From: Hyphomonadaceae bacterium BL14
GTDB lineage: Bacteria > Pseudomonadota > Alphaproteobacteria > Caulobacterales > Maricaulaceae
Length of the DNA stretch: 64,000 nucleotides
Direction of reading: 5' to 3'
NCBI GenBank assembly: GCA_027627705.1
Contig: CP091242.1
Span: forward strand, 1,065,765 to 1,129,764
Shown: positions 19,920-29,163 of the stretch, piece by piece
How positions within the stretch are numbered: the first letter of the stretch is position 1
How the letters are laid out: each line of letters opens with the position of its first letter
Program-made: the position numbers and the translations under genes
Notes under the pieces: model-generated
Databases searched by the model: none
The model's input: only the letters and a program-made list of their open reading frames with translations
Told to the model about the DNA's origin: nothing

Positions 19920-20021
19920 GGGGCGCTCCCTTGATATCAGGCTGGTGTTGGCGTCACTCCTAGCGGCTTCGCCCGATGGAACCAAGTCCCTTGCGGCAAA
20001 GGCCTGCGCCAAAGCTGTGCG

Positions 20022-20966
20022 TCACAACCGGCTGCGTGCGCCCGCCGCGGTGTCAATGCGCAGCGCCGTCTCAAGCGCCAGCCGCCCGTCTTCGCCGTCG
20101 GCGGCGGGATAACCTGTGCTGACACCGCGCACCGCATCGAGAAACGCGCCGACATTGGCCCCCAGGCTGTCGCGGGCGGCGGGGTCGTCTGCAAAGTCCG
20201 GGTTCAGCGCGAGACCGGGCGAGGCCTCGAACGTCTTGGCAATGAAGTCCACCTTCACCGAGCGATCATCGACATAGCCGATCTCCATCACCCGGTCTCG
20301 CGCCTCGGCGACCCGGCTCGATTCCAGCTCGGCGATCAGCCCCGATGCAAAGCCCAGCGTACAGCGCACATGGTCAGCCAGCCCGGCGCGGCCATCCACC
20401 ATCTGCGCCTCGACCCGGTCAGGCGCCGAGCCGGCCAGCGCCAGCACCAGATCGATATCGTGGATCATCAGGTCCAGAGTCACCGAGACATCGAGATTGC
20501 GCGCGCTGGGTACGCCCATGCGCCGTGCCGAGAGGGTCCGCGCCCGGGGCAGATCGCCGAACAGACCCATGGCGTGGAACACAAAGCGTTCCTGATGGCC
20601 GACGCGTAGCACGACACTGTTCGCCGCCGCCAGCTCGGCCAGTTCGCGCGCCTCGTCCACCGTCGCCGCCAGCGGTTTTTCCACCAGCACCGCCCGGCCC
20701 GCCATCAGCGCACGGCGCACCGCGTCATGGTGGAACACCGCCGGGCTCGCCACGGTGAGCACGTCGCACGCATCGATAAGCCCGCTCAGGCTTTCATAGG
20801 CCTGCCCGCCCTGGGCAGCGCACATGGCGCGCGCCCGGTCGCTCACGGGATCGTAGACGCCGATGAAATCGACGCCCGGTGCCGCCACATATTTCGAGGC
20901 ATGGTATCCACCGAACACGCCGGCACCCACGACCCCGGCCCGAAGCAGTCTTGTGTGATCTGTCAT
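20022..20966 (-). CDS. Gfo/Idh/MocA family NAD(P)-dependent oxidoreductase
   Basis: 314-aa cytoplasmic dehydrogenase-like protein. The N-terminal Rossmann fold has VVGAGVFGGYHASKYV (about 9-24) and the diagnostic EKPLA at about 95 (AVLVEKPLAATVDEA), followed by the GFO/IDH C-terminal domain with RVGHQERFV and DLMIHDIDLVLAL, where the catalytic-type His lies. The substrate is probably a sugar or inositol derivative but cannot be fixed from sequence. Start ATG 20966; a GTG at 20975 would add three residues. It is transcribed toward the small gene and amn. Confidence 0.9.
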   Translation of the reverse strand: MTDHTRLLRAGVVGAGVFGGYHASKYVAAPGVDFIGVYDPVSDRARAMCAAQGGQAYESLSGLIDACDVLTVASPAVFHHDAVRRALMAGRAVLVEKPLAATVDEARELAELAAANSVVLRVGHQERFVFHAMGLFGDLPRARTLSARRMGVPSARNLDVSVTLDLMIHDIDLVLALAGSAPDRVEAQMVDGRAGLADHVRCTLGFASGLIAELESSRVAEARDRVMEIGYVDDRSVKVDFIAKTFEASPGLALNPDFADDPAARDSLGANVGAFLDAVRGVSTGYPAADGEDGRLALETALRIDTAAGARSRL

Positions 20967-21093
20967 GGCGCGCACCTAGCCCAGCGCGGGCGCGGCTGCA
21001 ACAGGCTTGCCGTTCGGCGTGTGGAACGCTTGTCCGCGACCGGCCTCTGGTTAATCCTGCGGGCCACATGAGCCACAGGAAAGCACCCCATAG

Positions 21094-22095
21094 ATGACAT
21101 CCCGCGAAATCCGCCTCGTCCGCCACTTCACGGGCCCGGTGAAGCCCGAGTATTTCGAGCTGGTCGAGACCGACATCCCGGCTCCGGGGCCCGGCGAGGT
21201 TCAGGTGCGGAACGCCTTCATCTCGGTTGACCCCTATATGCGCGGGCGCATGATCGGCGTGAAAACCTATGTCGATCCGTTCGAACCGGGCAAGGCCATG
21301 GATGGCGGCGCGGTGGGCCAGGTGACCCAATCGAACGCGGACGGGTTTGCGCCGGGCGATTGGGTGCTGAGCATGCATGGCTGGCGCGAGGCGTACACCG
21401 CCCCTGCCGCGGGCCTGATGAAGGTCGATGCAAACCTTCTGCCCGCCCAGGCCTATCTGGGTCTGGCCGGCATGACCGGCCTCACCGCCTATGCCGGCAT
21501 CAAGCGCATGATCGACCTGAAAGCGGGCGAGACGCTGTGGATGAGCGCCGCGGCCGGTGCCGTCGGCTCGGCCGGGGTGCAGTTCGCCAAGGCCATGGGC
21601 GCGCAGGTCGTCGCCACGGCGGGCGGGGCGGACAAGACCGCGTTCTGCCAGGAGATCGGCGCGGACGCGGTGGTCGACTACAAGGCTGTGAGTGATCTGG
21701 CCGGCGCGGTACGCGAGGCGGCCAAGCCACTAGGCGGGGTGGACGCCTATTTTGAAAATGTGGGCGGCGACCATCTGCAGGCGGCGCTGGACGTGATCAA
21801 GCCGTTCGGGCGCATCGCCGCGTGCGGGATGATCGCGCGCTATAATGACGACACGCCAATGCCCGGCCCGTCCAACCTCACCCAGATCGTGGGCAAGAAG
21901 CTGACCATTCGCGGCTTCATCGTCACCGACCATTTCGATCTGCAGCGCGAGTTCATCGCCGATCTGTCCAAATGGATGATGGCGGGTCAGGTGACGATGC
22001 GCGACACCGTCTATGACGGCATCGAGCGGGCGCCGGAGGCCTTCATGGGGCTGTTTACCGGCGCCAATACCGGCAAGATGCTGGTCAAGCTTTGA
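21094..22095 (+). CDS. Zinc-independent MDR-family NADP-dependent oxidoreductase (YncB/CurA type)
   Basis: 333-aa medium-chain reductase that reduces activated double bonds of enones/enals with NADPH. No zinc-ligand cysteines are present, as expected in the leukotriene B4 dehydrogenase/curcumin reductase branch. The N-terminal domain contains SVDPYMRGRM (about 43-52). The nucleotide-binding segment is AAAGAVGSAGVQFAKAMGAQVVATAGG (about 150-176), and YFENVGGDHLQAALDVIKPFGRIAACGMI follows at about 215-243. It precedes a thioesterase gene by 13 nt, a plausible bicistronic unit. Confidence 0.93.
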   Translation: MTSREIRLVRHFTGPVKPEYFELVETDIPAPGPGEVQVRNAFISVDPYMRGRMIGVKTYVDPFEPGKAMDGGAVGQVTQSNADGFAPGDWVLSMHGWREAYTAPAAGLMKVDANLLPAQAYLGLAGMTGLTAYAGIKRMIDLKAGETLWMSAAAGAVGSAGVQFAKAMGAQVVATAGGADKTAFCQEIGADAVVDYKAVSDLAGAVREAAKPLGGVDAYFENVGGDHLQAALDVIKPFGRIAACGMIARYNDDTPMPGPSNLTQIVGKKLTIRGFIVTDHFDLQREFIADLSKWMMAGQVTMRDTVYDGIERAPEAFMGLFTGANTGKMLVKL

Positions 22096-22108
22096 TCAGG
22101 CCTGCGTC

Positions 22109-22531
22109 ATGAGCGGCGGCGGGATTTCAGCAGAGGACCTCAATCGCGCCGGCACGGGCAAGCTGCCCGAGCTGATCGGGATCGAGGTCACCGCCGCCGG
22201 GGCGGCGCGCGCGGCCGGGCAGCTGGCCGTGCGGGAGGCGCTTTTGGCCCCCAATGGTTTCCTGCATGCGGCCAGCGTCATCGCGCTGGCCGATACCCTG
22301 GCGGGCTATGGGGTGATGGCGAGCCTGCCGGAGGGTGCCAGCGGCTTTACCACGGTGGAGCTGAAATCCAACTTCCTCGGCACGGCGCGCGAGGGCGTGG
22401 TGCTGGGCGAGGCGGTGATGGTCCATGGAGGGCGTACGACGCAGGTCTGGGACGCGCGCGTCTGGCGCGAGAATGACGGCCGCACCATCGCCCTGTTCCG
22501 GTGCACCCAGATGATCCTCTATCCGCGCTGA
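22109..22531 (+). CDS. PaaI-type hotdog-fold thioesterase
   Basis: 140 aa from ATG 22109. The frame is open upstream into the preceding gene, but that part is not thioesterase-like. PaaI/4HBT features are GFLHAASVIALADTLAGYGVMASLPEG (about 50-75) and FTTVELKSNFLGTAREG (about 78-95), with the final strand TIALFRCTQMIL. It likely hydrolyses an acyl-CoA or aryl-CoA; the substrate is unknown. Coupled to the upstream reductase. Its last 13 nt overlap a convergent small gene. Confidence 0.88.
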   Translation: MSGGGISAEDLNRAGTGKLPELIGIEVTAAGAARAAGQLAVREALLAPNGFLHAASVIALADTLAGYGVMASLPEGASGFTTVELKSNFLGTAREGVVLGEAVMVHGGRTTQVWDARVWRENDGRTIALFRCTQMILYPR

Positions 22532-22710
22532 AGCGGGCCGTGGCGCATCAGGCGCCCCAGGGCGAACCCGCCCACGCACGCCGCCACCAGGGCCGCCAGC
22601 AGCGGATTTTCGAACATGTGGACGAAGCCGGCATAGGCCAGGCACGCCGCTGCCACCGCGAATCCTGCCGCACCAAGCCTGTTCAGCCATGAGACATGTG
22701 TGCGCTTCAT
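22519..22710 (-). CDS. Small two-helix membrane protein
   Basis: 63 aa with two hydrophobic segments (LGAAGFAVAAACLAYAGFVHMF and NPLLAALVAACVGGFALGRLM) and a short basic end. GGGGAAAC lies just upstream of the ATG at 22710. The gene overlaps the 3' end of the thioesterase gene by 13 nt in the convergent direction. No family was recognised. The hydrophobic pattern and ribosome site support translation, but the evidence is modest. Confidence 0.55.
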   Translation of the reverse strand: MKRTHVSWLNRLGAAGFAVAAACLAYAGFVHMFENPLLAALVAACVGGFALGRLMRHGPLQRG

Positions 22711-22769
22711 GTTTCCCCACAGGCAAGGAGCGGGCCGGAAGTCGAGGTTTTGTTTACCATACGGATGAA

Positions 22770-22798
22770 TTGCTGCACGTGCGGGCCAATTATATCAG
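22770..22798 (+). promoter_or_regulatory. Candidate promoter of the HU gene
   Basis: TTGCTG (22770-22775), a 17-nt spacer and TATCAG (22793-22798) lie about 120 nt upstream of the HU ATG in an otherwise gene-free 209-nt stretch that is AT-richer than its surroundings. Consensus agreement is fair; the start site is not determinable from sequence. Confidence 0.4.
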
Positions 22799-22919
22799 CA
22801 AAATCGCCTGTATTGCCTTGCAAAGACCGGTCAGAATCGCGCTTGATGCCTCGCGTTCAGCACTGGTGCGCCAAGCGATCCCCGCTCTGGCGAACCCAAA
22901 ACCAAAGGGGGGATCCCTC

Positions 22920-23186
22920 ATGAACAAGTCCGAACTCGCCAAAGCCGTCTCCGACAAGGCCGGTATCACCCGCGCTCAGGCCGGTGACGCGATCGATGCC
23001 TTCATCGACGCCGTGGTCGGCGCCGCCAAGGGCAAAGACACCGTCCAGCTGGCCGGCTTTGGAACCTTCCACGCCAAGCACCGCGAAGCGCGCGAAGTGC
23101 GCAATCCGCGTACGGGCGAGAAAATCAAGGCGAAAGCCAAGACCTCGCTCGCCTTCCGTCCGGCTTCGGCCCTTAAGGACCTCTAG
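22920..23186 (+). CDS. hup: DNA-binding protein HU (beta type)
   Basis: 88-aa histone-like nucleoid protein that bends DNA as a dimer. Start ATG 22920 after a GGGGGG ribosome site; the open frame upstream to 22689 is not HU-like. MNKSELAKAVSDKAGITRAQ is the canonical N-terminus. The DNA-binding beta-arm is in GFGTFHAKHREAREVRNPRTGEKI (about 46-70) with the RNPRTG signature, and the C-terminus AFRPASALKDL is typical. It is followed by a strong intrinsic terminator, consistent with a monocistronic, highly expressed gene. Confidence 0.97.
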   Translation: MNKSELAKAVSDKAGITRAQAGDAIDAFIDAVVGAAKGKDTVQLAGFGTFHAKHREAREVRNPRTGEKIKAKAKTSLAFRPASALKDL

Positions 23187-23240
23187 GACGGCTCACAGCC
23201 GGCGCGCCTTGCGCTCTGGCTCAATAGCCAGCCTGACATG

Positions 23241-23274
23241 AAAACGCCGCCGGAGCGATCCGGCGGCGTTTTTT
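23241..23274 (+). terminator. Strong rho-independent terminator of the HU gene
   Basis: AAAACGCCGCCGGA (23241-23254) pairs perfectly with TCCGGCGGCGTTTT (23259-23272) around a GCGA (GNRA-type) tetraloop, followed by further T residues. It lies 55 nt after the HU stop. Confidence 0.92.
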
Positions 23275-23317
23275 GTTCTGGTGCAATCCAAGATGCGATC
23301 GCCGCTGACCCCCGCGG

Positions 23318-23815
23318 TCAGTCGTCCGCTTCGCTGCGCATGATGGCGTTGAGTTGCGGGACAATGCGCTGGACGATCTGCTGTCCGAGCGCTTCGCCCA
23401 TGACCTGCCCCTGCCGGGTCAGTTCGGGCTGAAGCTCTGCAAAGCGGGCGCCCTCTGGCGTCTCAAGGAAAGACGACAGGGCCTGCAACTCCTCGAGGGT
23501 GAACAGGCTGGCGTAGATATCGACCATTTCGGCCACGAACTCGGGCGTTGCCTCGTCAAAGGCGTTCTCCAGAAGCATCATCGCCTCGGCGACCTGGTCT
23601 TCGCTGGCTTGCGGAAAACCCTGGCGGATACTGGGCTCGATCAACGGCACGATGACCCGCGTCACATCCGCGAATGCCGTCTCCAGCTGCATCTGGTCCG
23701 CGATCAAGCTGGCATAGTGGCGGCGCTCTGCCTCATCGGCTTGCGCCTGGCCAGACCCGGTGGCTGACACCAGCATCAACACGCCAGCGCACGCCATACT
23801 CACCCATTTTTGCAT
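23318..23815 (-). CDS. Secreted DUF2059 protein
   Basis: 165-aa protein with a signal peptide (MQKWVSMACAGVLMLVSATGSGQAQA, cleavage after about residue 26), so exported. The C-terminal half has the DUF2059 pattern VDIYASLFTLEELQALSSFLETPEGARFAELQPEL (about 98-132). The family is helical and functionally uncharacterised. ATG 23815 is preferred because GGGAG sits 7 nt upstream; ATG 23821 is too close to it. Single gene between the HU terminator and the DAHP synthase gene. Confidence 0.88.
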   Translation of the reverse strand: MQKWVSMACAGVLMLVSATGSGQAQADEAERRHYASLIADQMQLETAFADVTRVIVPLIEPSIRQGFPQASEDQVAEAMMLLENAFDEATPEFVAEMVDIYASLFTLEELQALSSFLETPEGARFAELQPELTRQGQVMGEALGQQIVQRIVPQLNAIMRSEADD

Positions 23816-23889
23816 CAGCATTCTCCCATTAAGGACACGTGATGCAATTATAACGGCATTCCCTGCCATGGGAAAGCCTGATCCGGCTT

Positions 23890-25257
23890 CTACTCTGCCG
23901 CGCGGCTGAGCTTCTGGGCGGGTTTCAGCGCCTCGGCGATCTGGAAGGCCATTTCAAGGGCCTGGTCGGCATTGAGGCGCGGATCGCAATGGGTGTGGTA
24001 GCGGCTCGACAGATCGGCCTCGGACAGATGGCCCGCGCCGCCGACGCATTCGGTTACGTCCTGGCCGGTCATTTCGAAATGTACCCCGCCGGGCTCGGCA
24101 CCCTCGGCGTGGACGATTTCGATGAAGCTCCTGAGCTCGCCCAGCACCCGCTCGAAGGGGCGGGTCTTGTAGCCATTGGCCGCCTTGATCGTATTGCCGT
24201 GCATGGGGTCACAGGCCCAGACCACATTGCGCCCCTCGGCGCGCACCTTGCGCACCAGCGGCGGCAGGCCCTCGCCCACCTTGTCCGATCCCATGCGCAC
24301 ATAGAGCACCAGCCGTCCGGCCTCGTCACGCGGGTTGAGGATATCGATCAGGCGGATCAGCTCGTCCGGGTCCAGGCTGGGGCCGCATTTGAGCCCCACC
24401 GGATTTTCAATGCCTCGCATGTATTCCACATGAGCGCCATCAGGCTGGCGGGTGCGATCGCCGATCCACATGAGGTGGGCGGAGGTGGCGTACCAGCGCC
24501 CGGTGGTGTGCTCCATCCGGGTCAGCGCCTCTTCAAACGGCAGATGCAGGCCTTCATGGCTGGTGAAGAAGTCCACCCCCTCCAGCGAGGGCGCCGCGTC
24601 CGGCGTCACGCCGCAGGCACGCATGAAGGCCAGTGCCTCGGTGATGCGCTGGGCGTAGGCGGCGTAGCGCTCGCCGGCCGGGCTGCCGTCCAGGAAATCC
24701 AGCGTCCACTGGTGCACATTGTGCAGGTCGGCATAGCCGCCAGACGCCAGCGCGCGCAGCAGGTTGAGCGTCGCGGCCGACTGGTCATAGGCGCGCAGAA
24801 GGCGCTCTGGGTCCGGCGTCCGGCCTTCAGGGGTAAACGCCATGTCATTGATTGAATCGCCGCGATAGCTGGCCAGCTCCACCCCGTCGATCACCTCGGT
24901 GTCAGACGAGCGCGGCTTGGCGAACTGCCCGGCGATGCGCCCCACCTTCACCACCGGCTTGGCGCTGGCGAAGGTCATGACGACCGCCATCTGCAACAGC
25001 ACGCGGAATGTGTCGCGCACGGTCTCGGCGGAAAACTCCTTGAAGCTTTCAGCGCAATCGCCGCCCTGGAGCAGGAAGGCCTGGCCCGAGGCCACATTGG
25101 CCAGCTGGCGCTTCAGGCGCTTGACCTCGCCGGCGAACACCAGAGGCGGACGCCGGGTCAGTTCCGCTTCCACCCGCTTGAGGGCCACGGCATCGGGATA
25201 GCCCGGCAATTGCTTGGCGGGTTTGGCTCTCCAGCTGTCCGGGCTCCAGGCGGTCAT
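23890..25257 (-). CDS. aroG: Class II 3-deoxy-7-phosphoheptulonate (DAHP) synthase
   Basis: Condenses phosphoenolpyruvate and erythrose 4-phosphate, the first step of the shikimate pathway. 455 aa, typical of the plant/actinobacterial class II (AroAII) enzymes also found in alphaproteobacteria. Visible landmarks are [15 protein letters not shown] (about 57-71), with the metal-binding Cys; [23 protein letters not shown] (about 347-370); [18 protein letters not shown]; and [24 protein letters not shown] near the C-terminus. No ACT domain is fused. Gene symbol usage differs between species. Transcribed away from the Lrp-type regulator gene located 74 nt upstream on the same strand. Confidence 0.95.
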   Translation of the reverse strand: MTAWSPDSWRAKPAKQLPGYPDAVALKRVEAELTRRPPLVFAGEVKRLKRQLANVASGQAFLLQGGDCAESFKEFSAETVRDTFRVLLQMAVVMTFASAKPVVKVGRIAGQFAKPRSSDTEVIDGVELASYRGDSINDMAFTPEGRTPDPERLLRAYDQSAATLNLLRALASGGYADLHNVHQWTLDFLDGSPAGERYAAYAQRITEALAFMRACGVTPDAAPSLEGVDFFTSHEGLHLPFEEALTRMEHTTGRWYATSAHLMWIGDRTRQPDGAHVEYMRGIENPVGLKCGPSLDPDELIRLIDILNPRDEAGRLVLYVRMGSDKVGEGLPPLVRKVRAEGRNVVWACDPMHGNTIKAANGYKTRPFERVLGELRSFIEIVHAEGAEPGGVHFEMTGQDVTECVGGAGHLSEADLSSRYHTHCDPRLNADQALEMAFQIAEALKPAQKLSRAAE

Positions 25258-25331
25258 GGCACAGTCTTCCTTGTTTGTTTGCCGCTATAGAATGGCGTCC
25301 GTGCTGCGGCGCGGCAAGGGCGGGTGTGCGC

Positions 25332-25793
25332 CTAGCCCAACTTGACGGCCGTGCGCACGAACACCTTGCGCATGGCGATGTTGGAGATCAAACGCGCCAC
25401 GCCGGGCAGACCCGACAGCCGCTCGCGGTGGACGCGCTCATAATCGCGCGCATCGCGCACCATGAGACGCAGAAGATAGTCCTCCGCGCCGGTTGTGAGA
25501 TAGCACTCCATCACCTCGTCCACCTCGGCCACGGCGCGTTCAAAGCGCTCCAGCGTTTCGCGTTTCTGGTTCTCCAGCGTGACCAGCACGATCACGGTCA
25601 GCCCGCGCCCCACCGCCTCGGCGTTCAGGATCGCCACATAGCCCTCTATGACGCCCGCCGCTTCCAGCGCCTTGACCCGGCGGTGACAGGCCGACGCTGA
25701 CAACCCGGCCTGCTCGGCCAGGTCCGCATTCGATATCCGGCCTTCGCGCTGAAGGCTCTCGAGCAGAATCCGGTCCACACCATCAAATCGCAT
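25332..25793 (-). CDS. Lrp/AsnC-family regulator, probable regulator of alanine dehydrogenase
   Basis: 153-aa transcription factor. The N-terminal winged helix-turn-helix is in SNADLAEQAGLSASACHRRVKALEAAGVIEGY (about 20-52), and the C-terminal RAM/AsnC ligand domain (about 65-145) contains VMECYLTTGAEDYLLRLMVRD. It is divergent from ald with a 211-nt intergenic region; an Lrp-type gene beside ald is a common arrangement in which alanine is the effector (AldR type). A TTGC-GT-GCAA palindrome at 25937-25946 in the intergenic region is a possible but unproven half-site. Function by context and family. Confidence 0.9.
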   Translation of the reverse strand: MRFDGVDRILLESLQREGRISNADLAEQAGLSASACHRRVKALEAAGVIEGYVAILNAEAVGRGLTVIVLVTLENQKRETLERFERAVAEVDEVMECYLTTGAEDYLLRLMVRDARDYERVHRERLSGLPGVARLISNIAMRKVFVRTAVKLG

Positions 25794-26004
25794 ACTGTCT
25801 CATCCCTGCAATCATCTGCCGTCCGGGGCGCTCAGGACGGCGTGTGTGCGGCGCAATGTTCGTGAAGCGGCTCACAAACGCAAGACTCTTCGACAAACAC
25901 GGTTTCACTTGCGGCATGTGGCGCGCGAAGGGTAGTTTGCGTGCAATTTAACACCAGTGTGCGTTGCTCTGATATCGGGCGCGTGCCGAACGGGAGACAG
26001 GCTC

Positions 26005-27123
26005 ATGCGCATTGGCGTACCCAGCGAGATCAAGGTTCACGAATACCGCGTCGGCCTCACGCCCAATGGCGCGCGCGAGCTGACCGCCCACGGCCATGAG
26101 GTGTTCGTGCAGGCCGGTGCCGGGTTGGGCGCTGGCTTCACTGACGCCGAGTACGAAGCGGCGGGCGCCACCATGCTGCCTGACGCACGGGCCGTGTTCG
26201 AGGCGGGCGAGCTGATCGTGAAGGTCAAGGAGCCCCAGCCGGTCGAAACCGCTATGCTGACGCCCGGCCATGTCCTGTTCACCTATCTGCACCTGGCACC
26301 CGATCCGCAGCAGGCTGAAGGCCTGCGCAAGTCCGGCTGCATAGCCATCGCCTACGAGACCGTCACCGATGCGCAGGGACGCCTGCCGCTGCTGCGTCCC
26401 ATGTCCGAAGTCGCCGGTCGCATGAGCGTCCAGGTTGGTGCCGCCGCTCTGCAGAAGTCCAATGGCGGGCGCGGCGTCCTGCTGGGCGGCGTGCCGGGTG
26501 TGACCCCGGGCAAGGTGGTGATCCTGGGTGCGGGCGTGTCGGGCAGCCATGCGGCCGAGATGGCCCTGGGACAGCGCGCCGATGTGACAGTTATGGATCG
26601 CGCCATTCCGAAGCTCGCCGAGATCGACCAGTTCTTCCGCGGCGCAGTGAAGACCCGCTTCTCCACCCAGGGCGCGGTGGCCGAAGAGATCGCCGAGGCG
26701 GATCTGGTGATTGGCGCGGTGCTGGTGCCCGGCGCGGCGGCACCCCGCCTGATCACCCGCGCGATGCTCAAGACCATGAAAGAGGGCGCGGTGCTGGTGG
26801 ATATCGCCATCGACCAGGGCGGCTGCTTCGAGACCTCCAAGCCCACCACTCACGAAAACCCCACCTATATCGTGGACGGCATCGTGCACTATTGCGTGGC
26901 CAACATGCCCGGTGCCGTGGCGCGCACCTCCACCCTGGCGCTGACCAATGCCACCCTGCCCTTCACCCTGGCCCTGGCCGGCAAGGGTGCCAAGCAGGCG
27001 CTCAATGAGGACATCCACCTGGCTCACGGGCTGAATGTCGCGGGCGGCGAGATCGCCTATGAGCCGGTGGCAAAGGATCTGGGCGTGCCGTACGTGAAGC
27101 CGGACTGGCTCACCAGCCTCTAG
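26005..27123 (+). CDS. ald: Alanine dehydrogenase
   Basis: NAD-dependent enzyme interconverting L-alanine and pyruvate plus ammonia. 372 aa from ATG 26005 (GGGAGACAG upstream), matching the usual 371. MRIGVPSEIKVHEYRVGLTP contains the substrate Arg, and KVKEPQ (about 74) holds the catalytic Lys; HLAPDPQQAEGL has the active-site His region. The Rossmann segment VVILGAGVSGSHAAEMALGQRADVTVMD is at about 172-200, and VDIAIDQGGCFETSKPTTHENPTY at about 267-290. Divergent from the Lrp-type regulator. Confidence 0.97.
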   Translation: MRIGVPSEIKVHEYRVGLTPNGARELTAHGHEVFVQAGAGLGAGFTDAEYEAAGATMLPDARAVFEAGELIVKVKEPQPVETAMLTPGHVLFTYLHLAPDPQQAEGLRKSGCIAIAYETVTDAQGRLPLLRPMSEVAGRMSVQVGAAALQKSNGGRGVLLGGVPGVTPGKVVILGAGVSGSHAAEMALGQRADVTVMDRAIPKLAEIDQFFRGAVKTRFSTQGAVAEEIAEADLVIGAVLVPGAAAPRLITRAMLKTMKEGAVLVDIAIDQGGCFETSKPTTHENPTYIVDGIVHYCVANMPGAVARTSTLALTNATLPFTLALAGKGAKQALNEDIHLAHGLNVAGGEIAYEPVAKDLGVPYVKPDWLTSL

Positions 27124-27198
27124 TACGACGGCCATTATCCCTCTGGCGGCGCGCGGCGGGCCTGCTAGGCTCGCCGCTGGCGTATTGCGGAGGGGTGC

Positions 27199-28029
27199 AT
27201 GATCGAGCCGGTGTCCATCAGCGCGGTCCAGGCGCTGGCCGAACGCGAGCCCATATTCATCGACGCCACCTGGTTCATGCCGGGCGCCGGCCAGACAGGC
27301 GCGCAAGCCTTCGCCGCACGCCGCCTGCCCGATGCCGTGTTCTTCGAAATCGATGCGGTGTGCGATCCGACCAGCACCCTGCCCCACATGGCGCCGGGAT
27401 CTGCGGTCTTTGCGCGCTGGCTGGCCAGAAGCGGGCTCAATGGTGACGGGCGTTTCATCGTCTATGACCAGAACGGCTATGCCGCCTCGGCCCGGGTGTG
27501 GTGGACGCTGCGCCGGTTCGGCTGCGATGTGCGTATCCTGGATGGCGGGCTGGAGGCCTGGCGCAAGGCGGGCGGGGCGATCGAGGCGGGCCCCGTTCCG
27601 GCCCGCGCACCGGCCCGCGAACGCATGCCCCGCCTGATCCGCGACGATTCCGTCACCTGGGCCGATGTGCTCCACCATGTTGAGACCAAGGACGCCCTGA
27701 TCGTGGATGCCCGCTCGCCCGGACGATTCACCGGGACCGAGCCCGAGCCGCGGCCCGGCCTGCGGTCCGGGCACATCCCCGGATCGTTCAACCTGCCTTT
27801 CCAGAGCGTGATCGGGGCGGACGGCAAGCTGTTGAAGGAAGACGCGCTCAAACGCGTCCTGCCCGATGTGAGCCGCGAGCGGCGCATCATCACCACATGC
27901 GGTTCGGGCGTCACTGCCGCCATCCTCTACGCCGCTTTCATCACCGGGGGATTCCGGGATGTGCGCCTGTATGACGGCAGTTGGGCAGACTGGGGCGCGC
28001 GCGGCGACCTGCCGGTGGAAACAGGCTGA
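27199..28029 (+). CDS. sseA: 3-mercaptopyruvate sulfurtransferase
   Basis: 276-aa tandem rhodanese protein transferring sulfur from 3-mercaptopyruvate to thiol acceptors. The N-terminal inactive rhodanese domain (about 5-130) includes FIVYDQNGYAASARVWWTLRRFG. The C-terminal active domain shows DARSPGRFTGTEPEPRPGLRSGHIPGSFNLPF and the catalytic Cys in TTCGSGVTAAIL (about 233-244); the CGSGVTA loop is the mercaptopyruvate rather than thiosulfate type. ATG 27199 after GGAGGGG. 76 nt after ald on the same strand. Confidence 0.95.
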   Translation: MIEPVSISAVQALAEREPIFIDATWFMPGAGQTGAQAFAARRLPDAVFFEIDAVCDPTSTLPHMAPGSAVFARWLARSGLNGDGRFIVYDQNGYAASARVWWTLRRFGCDVRILDGGLEAWRKAGGAIEAGPVPARAPARERMPRLIRDDSVTWADVLHHVETKDALIVDARSPGRFTGTEPEPRPGLRSGHIPGSFNLPFQSVIGADGKLLKEDALKRVLPDVSRERRIITTCGSGVTAAILYAAFITGGFRDVRLYDGSWADWGARGDLPVETG

Positions 28030-28124
28030 GCAGCGCCCAGCTTCAAAACGGGGCTTCCCCTCCCCTCAAACCGCGCTAGCTTGGCGGCGAACACTGTTCA
28101 CTGTTGTTTCAAGGGGAGGCCGGC

Positions 28125-29090
28125 ATGGCTGGACTGGATATTCTCAAAGGCCGGCTGAGCGTGCCGGTTATCGCGGCACCGCTCTTCATCATCTCCAACC
28201 CCAAGCTGGTGATTGCCCAGTGCAAGGCCGGGGTGGTGGGCTCCTTCCCCGCGCTGAACGCCCGCCCGCAAAGCCAGCTGGATGAATGGCTCGATGAAAT
28301 CACGTCCGAGCTCGACAGCTACAACAAGGCCAATCCCGACAGACCGGCCGCGCCCTACGCGGTGAACCAGATCGTCCACCGGTCCAATGACCGGCTGGAA
28401 GCCGATCTGATGACCTGCGCCAAGTACAAGGTGCCGCTGGTGATCACCTCCCTGGGCGCACGCGTGGAGCTCAACGACGCTGTCCACAGCTGGGGCGGGA
28501 AGACGTTGCACGACATCATCAATATCAAATTCGCCCACAAGGCGCTGGAGAAGGGTGCCGACGGCCTGATCCCGGTGTGCACCGGAGCCGGCGGCCATGC
28601 CGGTGTCATGTCGCCGTTCGCCCTGATGAGCGAGATCCGCGAGTTCTTCGACGGCCCCGTGGCGCTGTCGGGCTCCATTTCCACCGGCGCAGGCGTGCTG
28701 GCGGCCCAGGCCATGGGCGCGGACTACGCCTATATCGGCTCGGCTTTCATCGCCACGGACGAAGCGCGCTGCGGCGATGACTACAAGCAGGGCATTGTCG
28801 AGGGCACGGCCGACGACATCGTCTACACCAGCCTGTTCACCGGTGTGCACGGCAACTACCTGCGCCGCTCCATCGAGCAGGCCGGGCTCGATCCGGACAA
28901 TCTGCCCGAAAGCGATCCGTCGGCGATGAATTTCGGCTCCGGCGGCGGCAGCGCCGCCAAGGCCTGGAAAGACATCTGGGGCTCCGGCCAGGGCATCGGC
29001 GCGGTCAAGAAAATCCAGAGCGCAGGCGGCTATGTAAGCCAGCTGCAGGCGCAATACGAGGCCGCGAAGGCGCGGACTATGGCGGGGTAG
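28125..29090 (+). CDS. Nitronate monooxygenase (2-nitropropane dioxygenase family)
   Basis: FMN enzyme that oxidises alkyl nitronates. 321 aa from ATG 28125 with AAGGGGAGG upstream; an ATG-like in-frame start at 28104 lacks a site. TIM-barrel landmarks are VPVIAAPLFIISNPKLVIAQ (about 12-32), IPVCTGAGGHAGVMSPFALM (about 148-168) and SGSISTGAGVLAAQAMGADYAYIGSAFIATDEA (about 183-215), the FMN phosphate site. Followed by a terminator shared with the convergent phosphoesterase gene. Confidence 0.94.
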   Translation: MAGLDILKGRLSVPVIAAPLFIISNPKLVIAQCKAGVVGSFPALNARPQSQLDEWLDEITSELDSYNKANPDRPAAPYAVNQIVHRSNDRLEADLMTCAKYKVPLVITSLGARVELNDAVHSWGGKTLHDIINIKFAHKALEKGADGLIPVCTGAGGHAGVMSPFALMSEIREFFDGPVALSGSISTGAGVLAAQAMGADYAYIGSAFIATDEARCGDDYKQGIVEGTADDIVYTSLFTGVHGNYLRRSIEQAGLDPDNLPESDPSAMNFGSGGGSAAKAWKDIWGSGQGIGAVKKIQSAGGYVSQLQAQYEAAKARTMAG

Positions 29091-29110
29091 GCCCAGGTCT
29101 GGCTCCAACG

Positions 29111-29143
29111 AAAAAGCCCCGGCGCAGCGCGCCGGGGCTTTTT
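29111..29143. terminator. Bidirectional rho-independent terminator
   Basis: AAAAAGCCCCGGCGC (29111-29125) and GCGCCGGGGCTTTTT (29129-29143) form a 15-bp perfect stem with a 3-nt loop, with A/T tracts on both sides. It lies between the stop codons of two convergent genes, serving both. Confidence 0.93.
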
Positions 29144-29163
29144 GCGTCAGGGCGGTCCCGCCC

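Noticed and set aside
25948..27774. Very long open frame (over 600 codons) on the minus strand antisense to ald and sseA
   Set aside because: Produced by GC-rich codon use of the real plus-strand genes, which have motifs, starts and ribosome sites; the antisense translation is low-complexity Gly/His/Arg with no domain.
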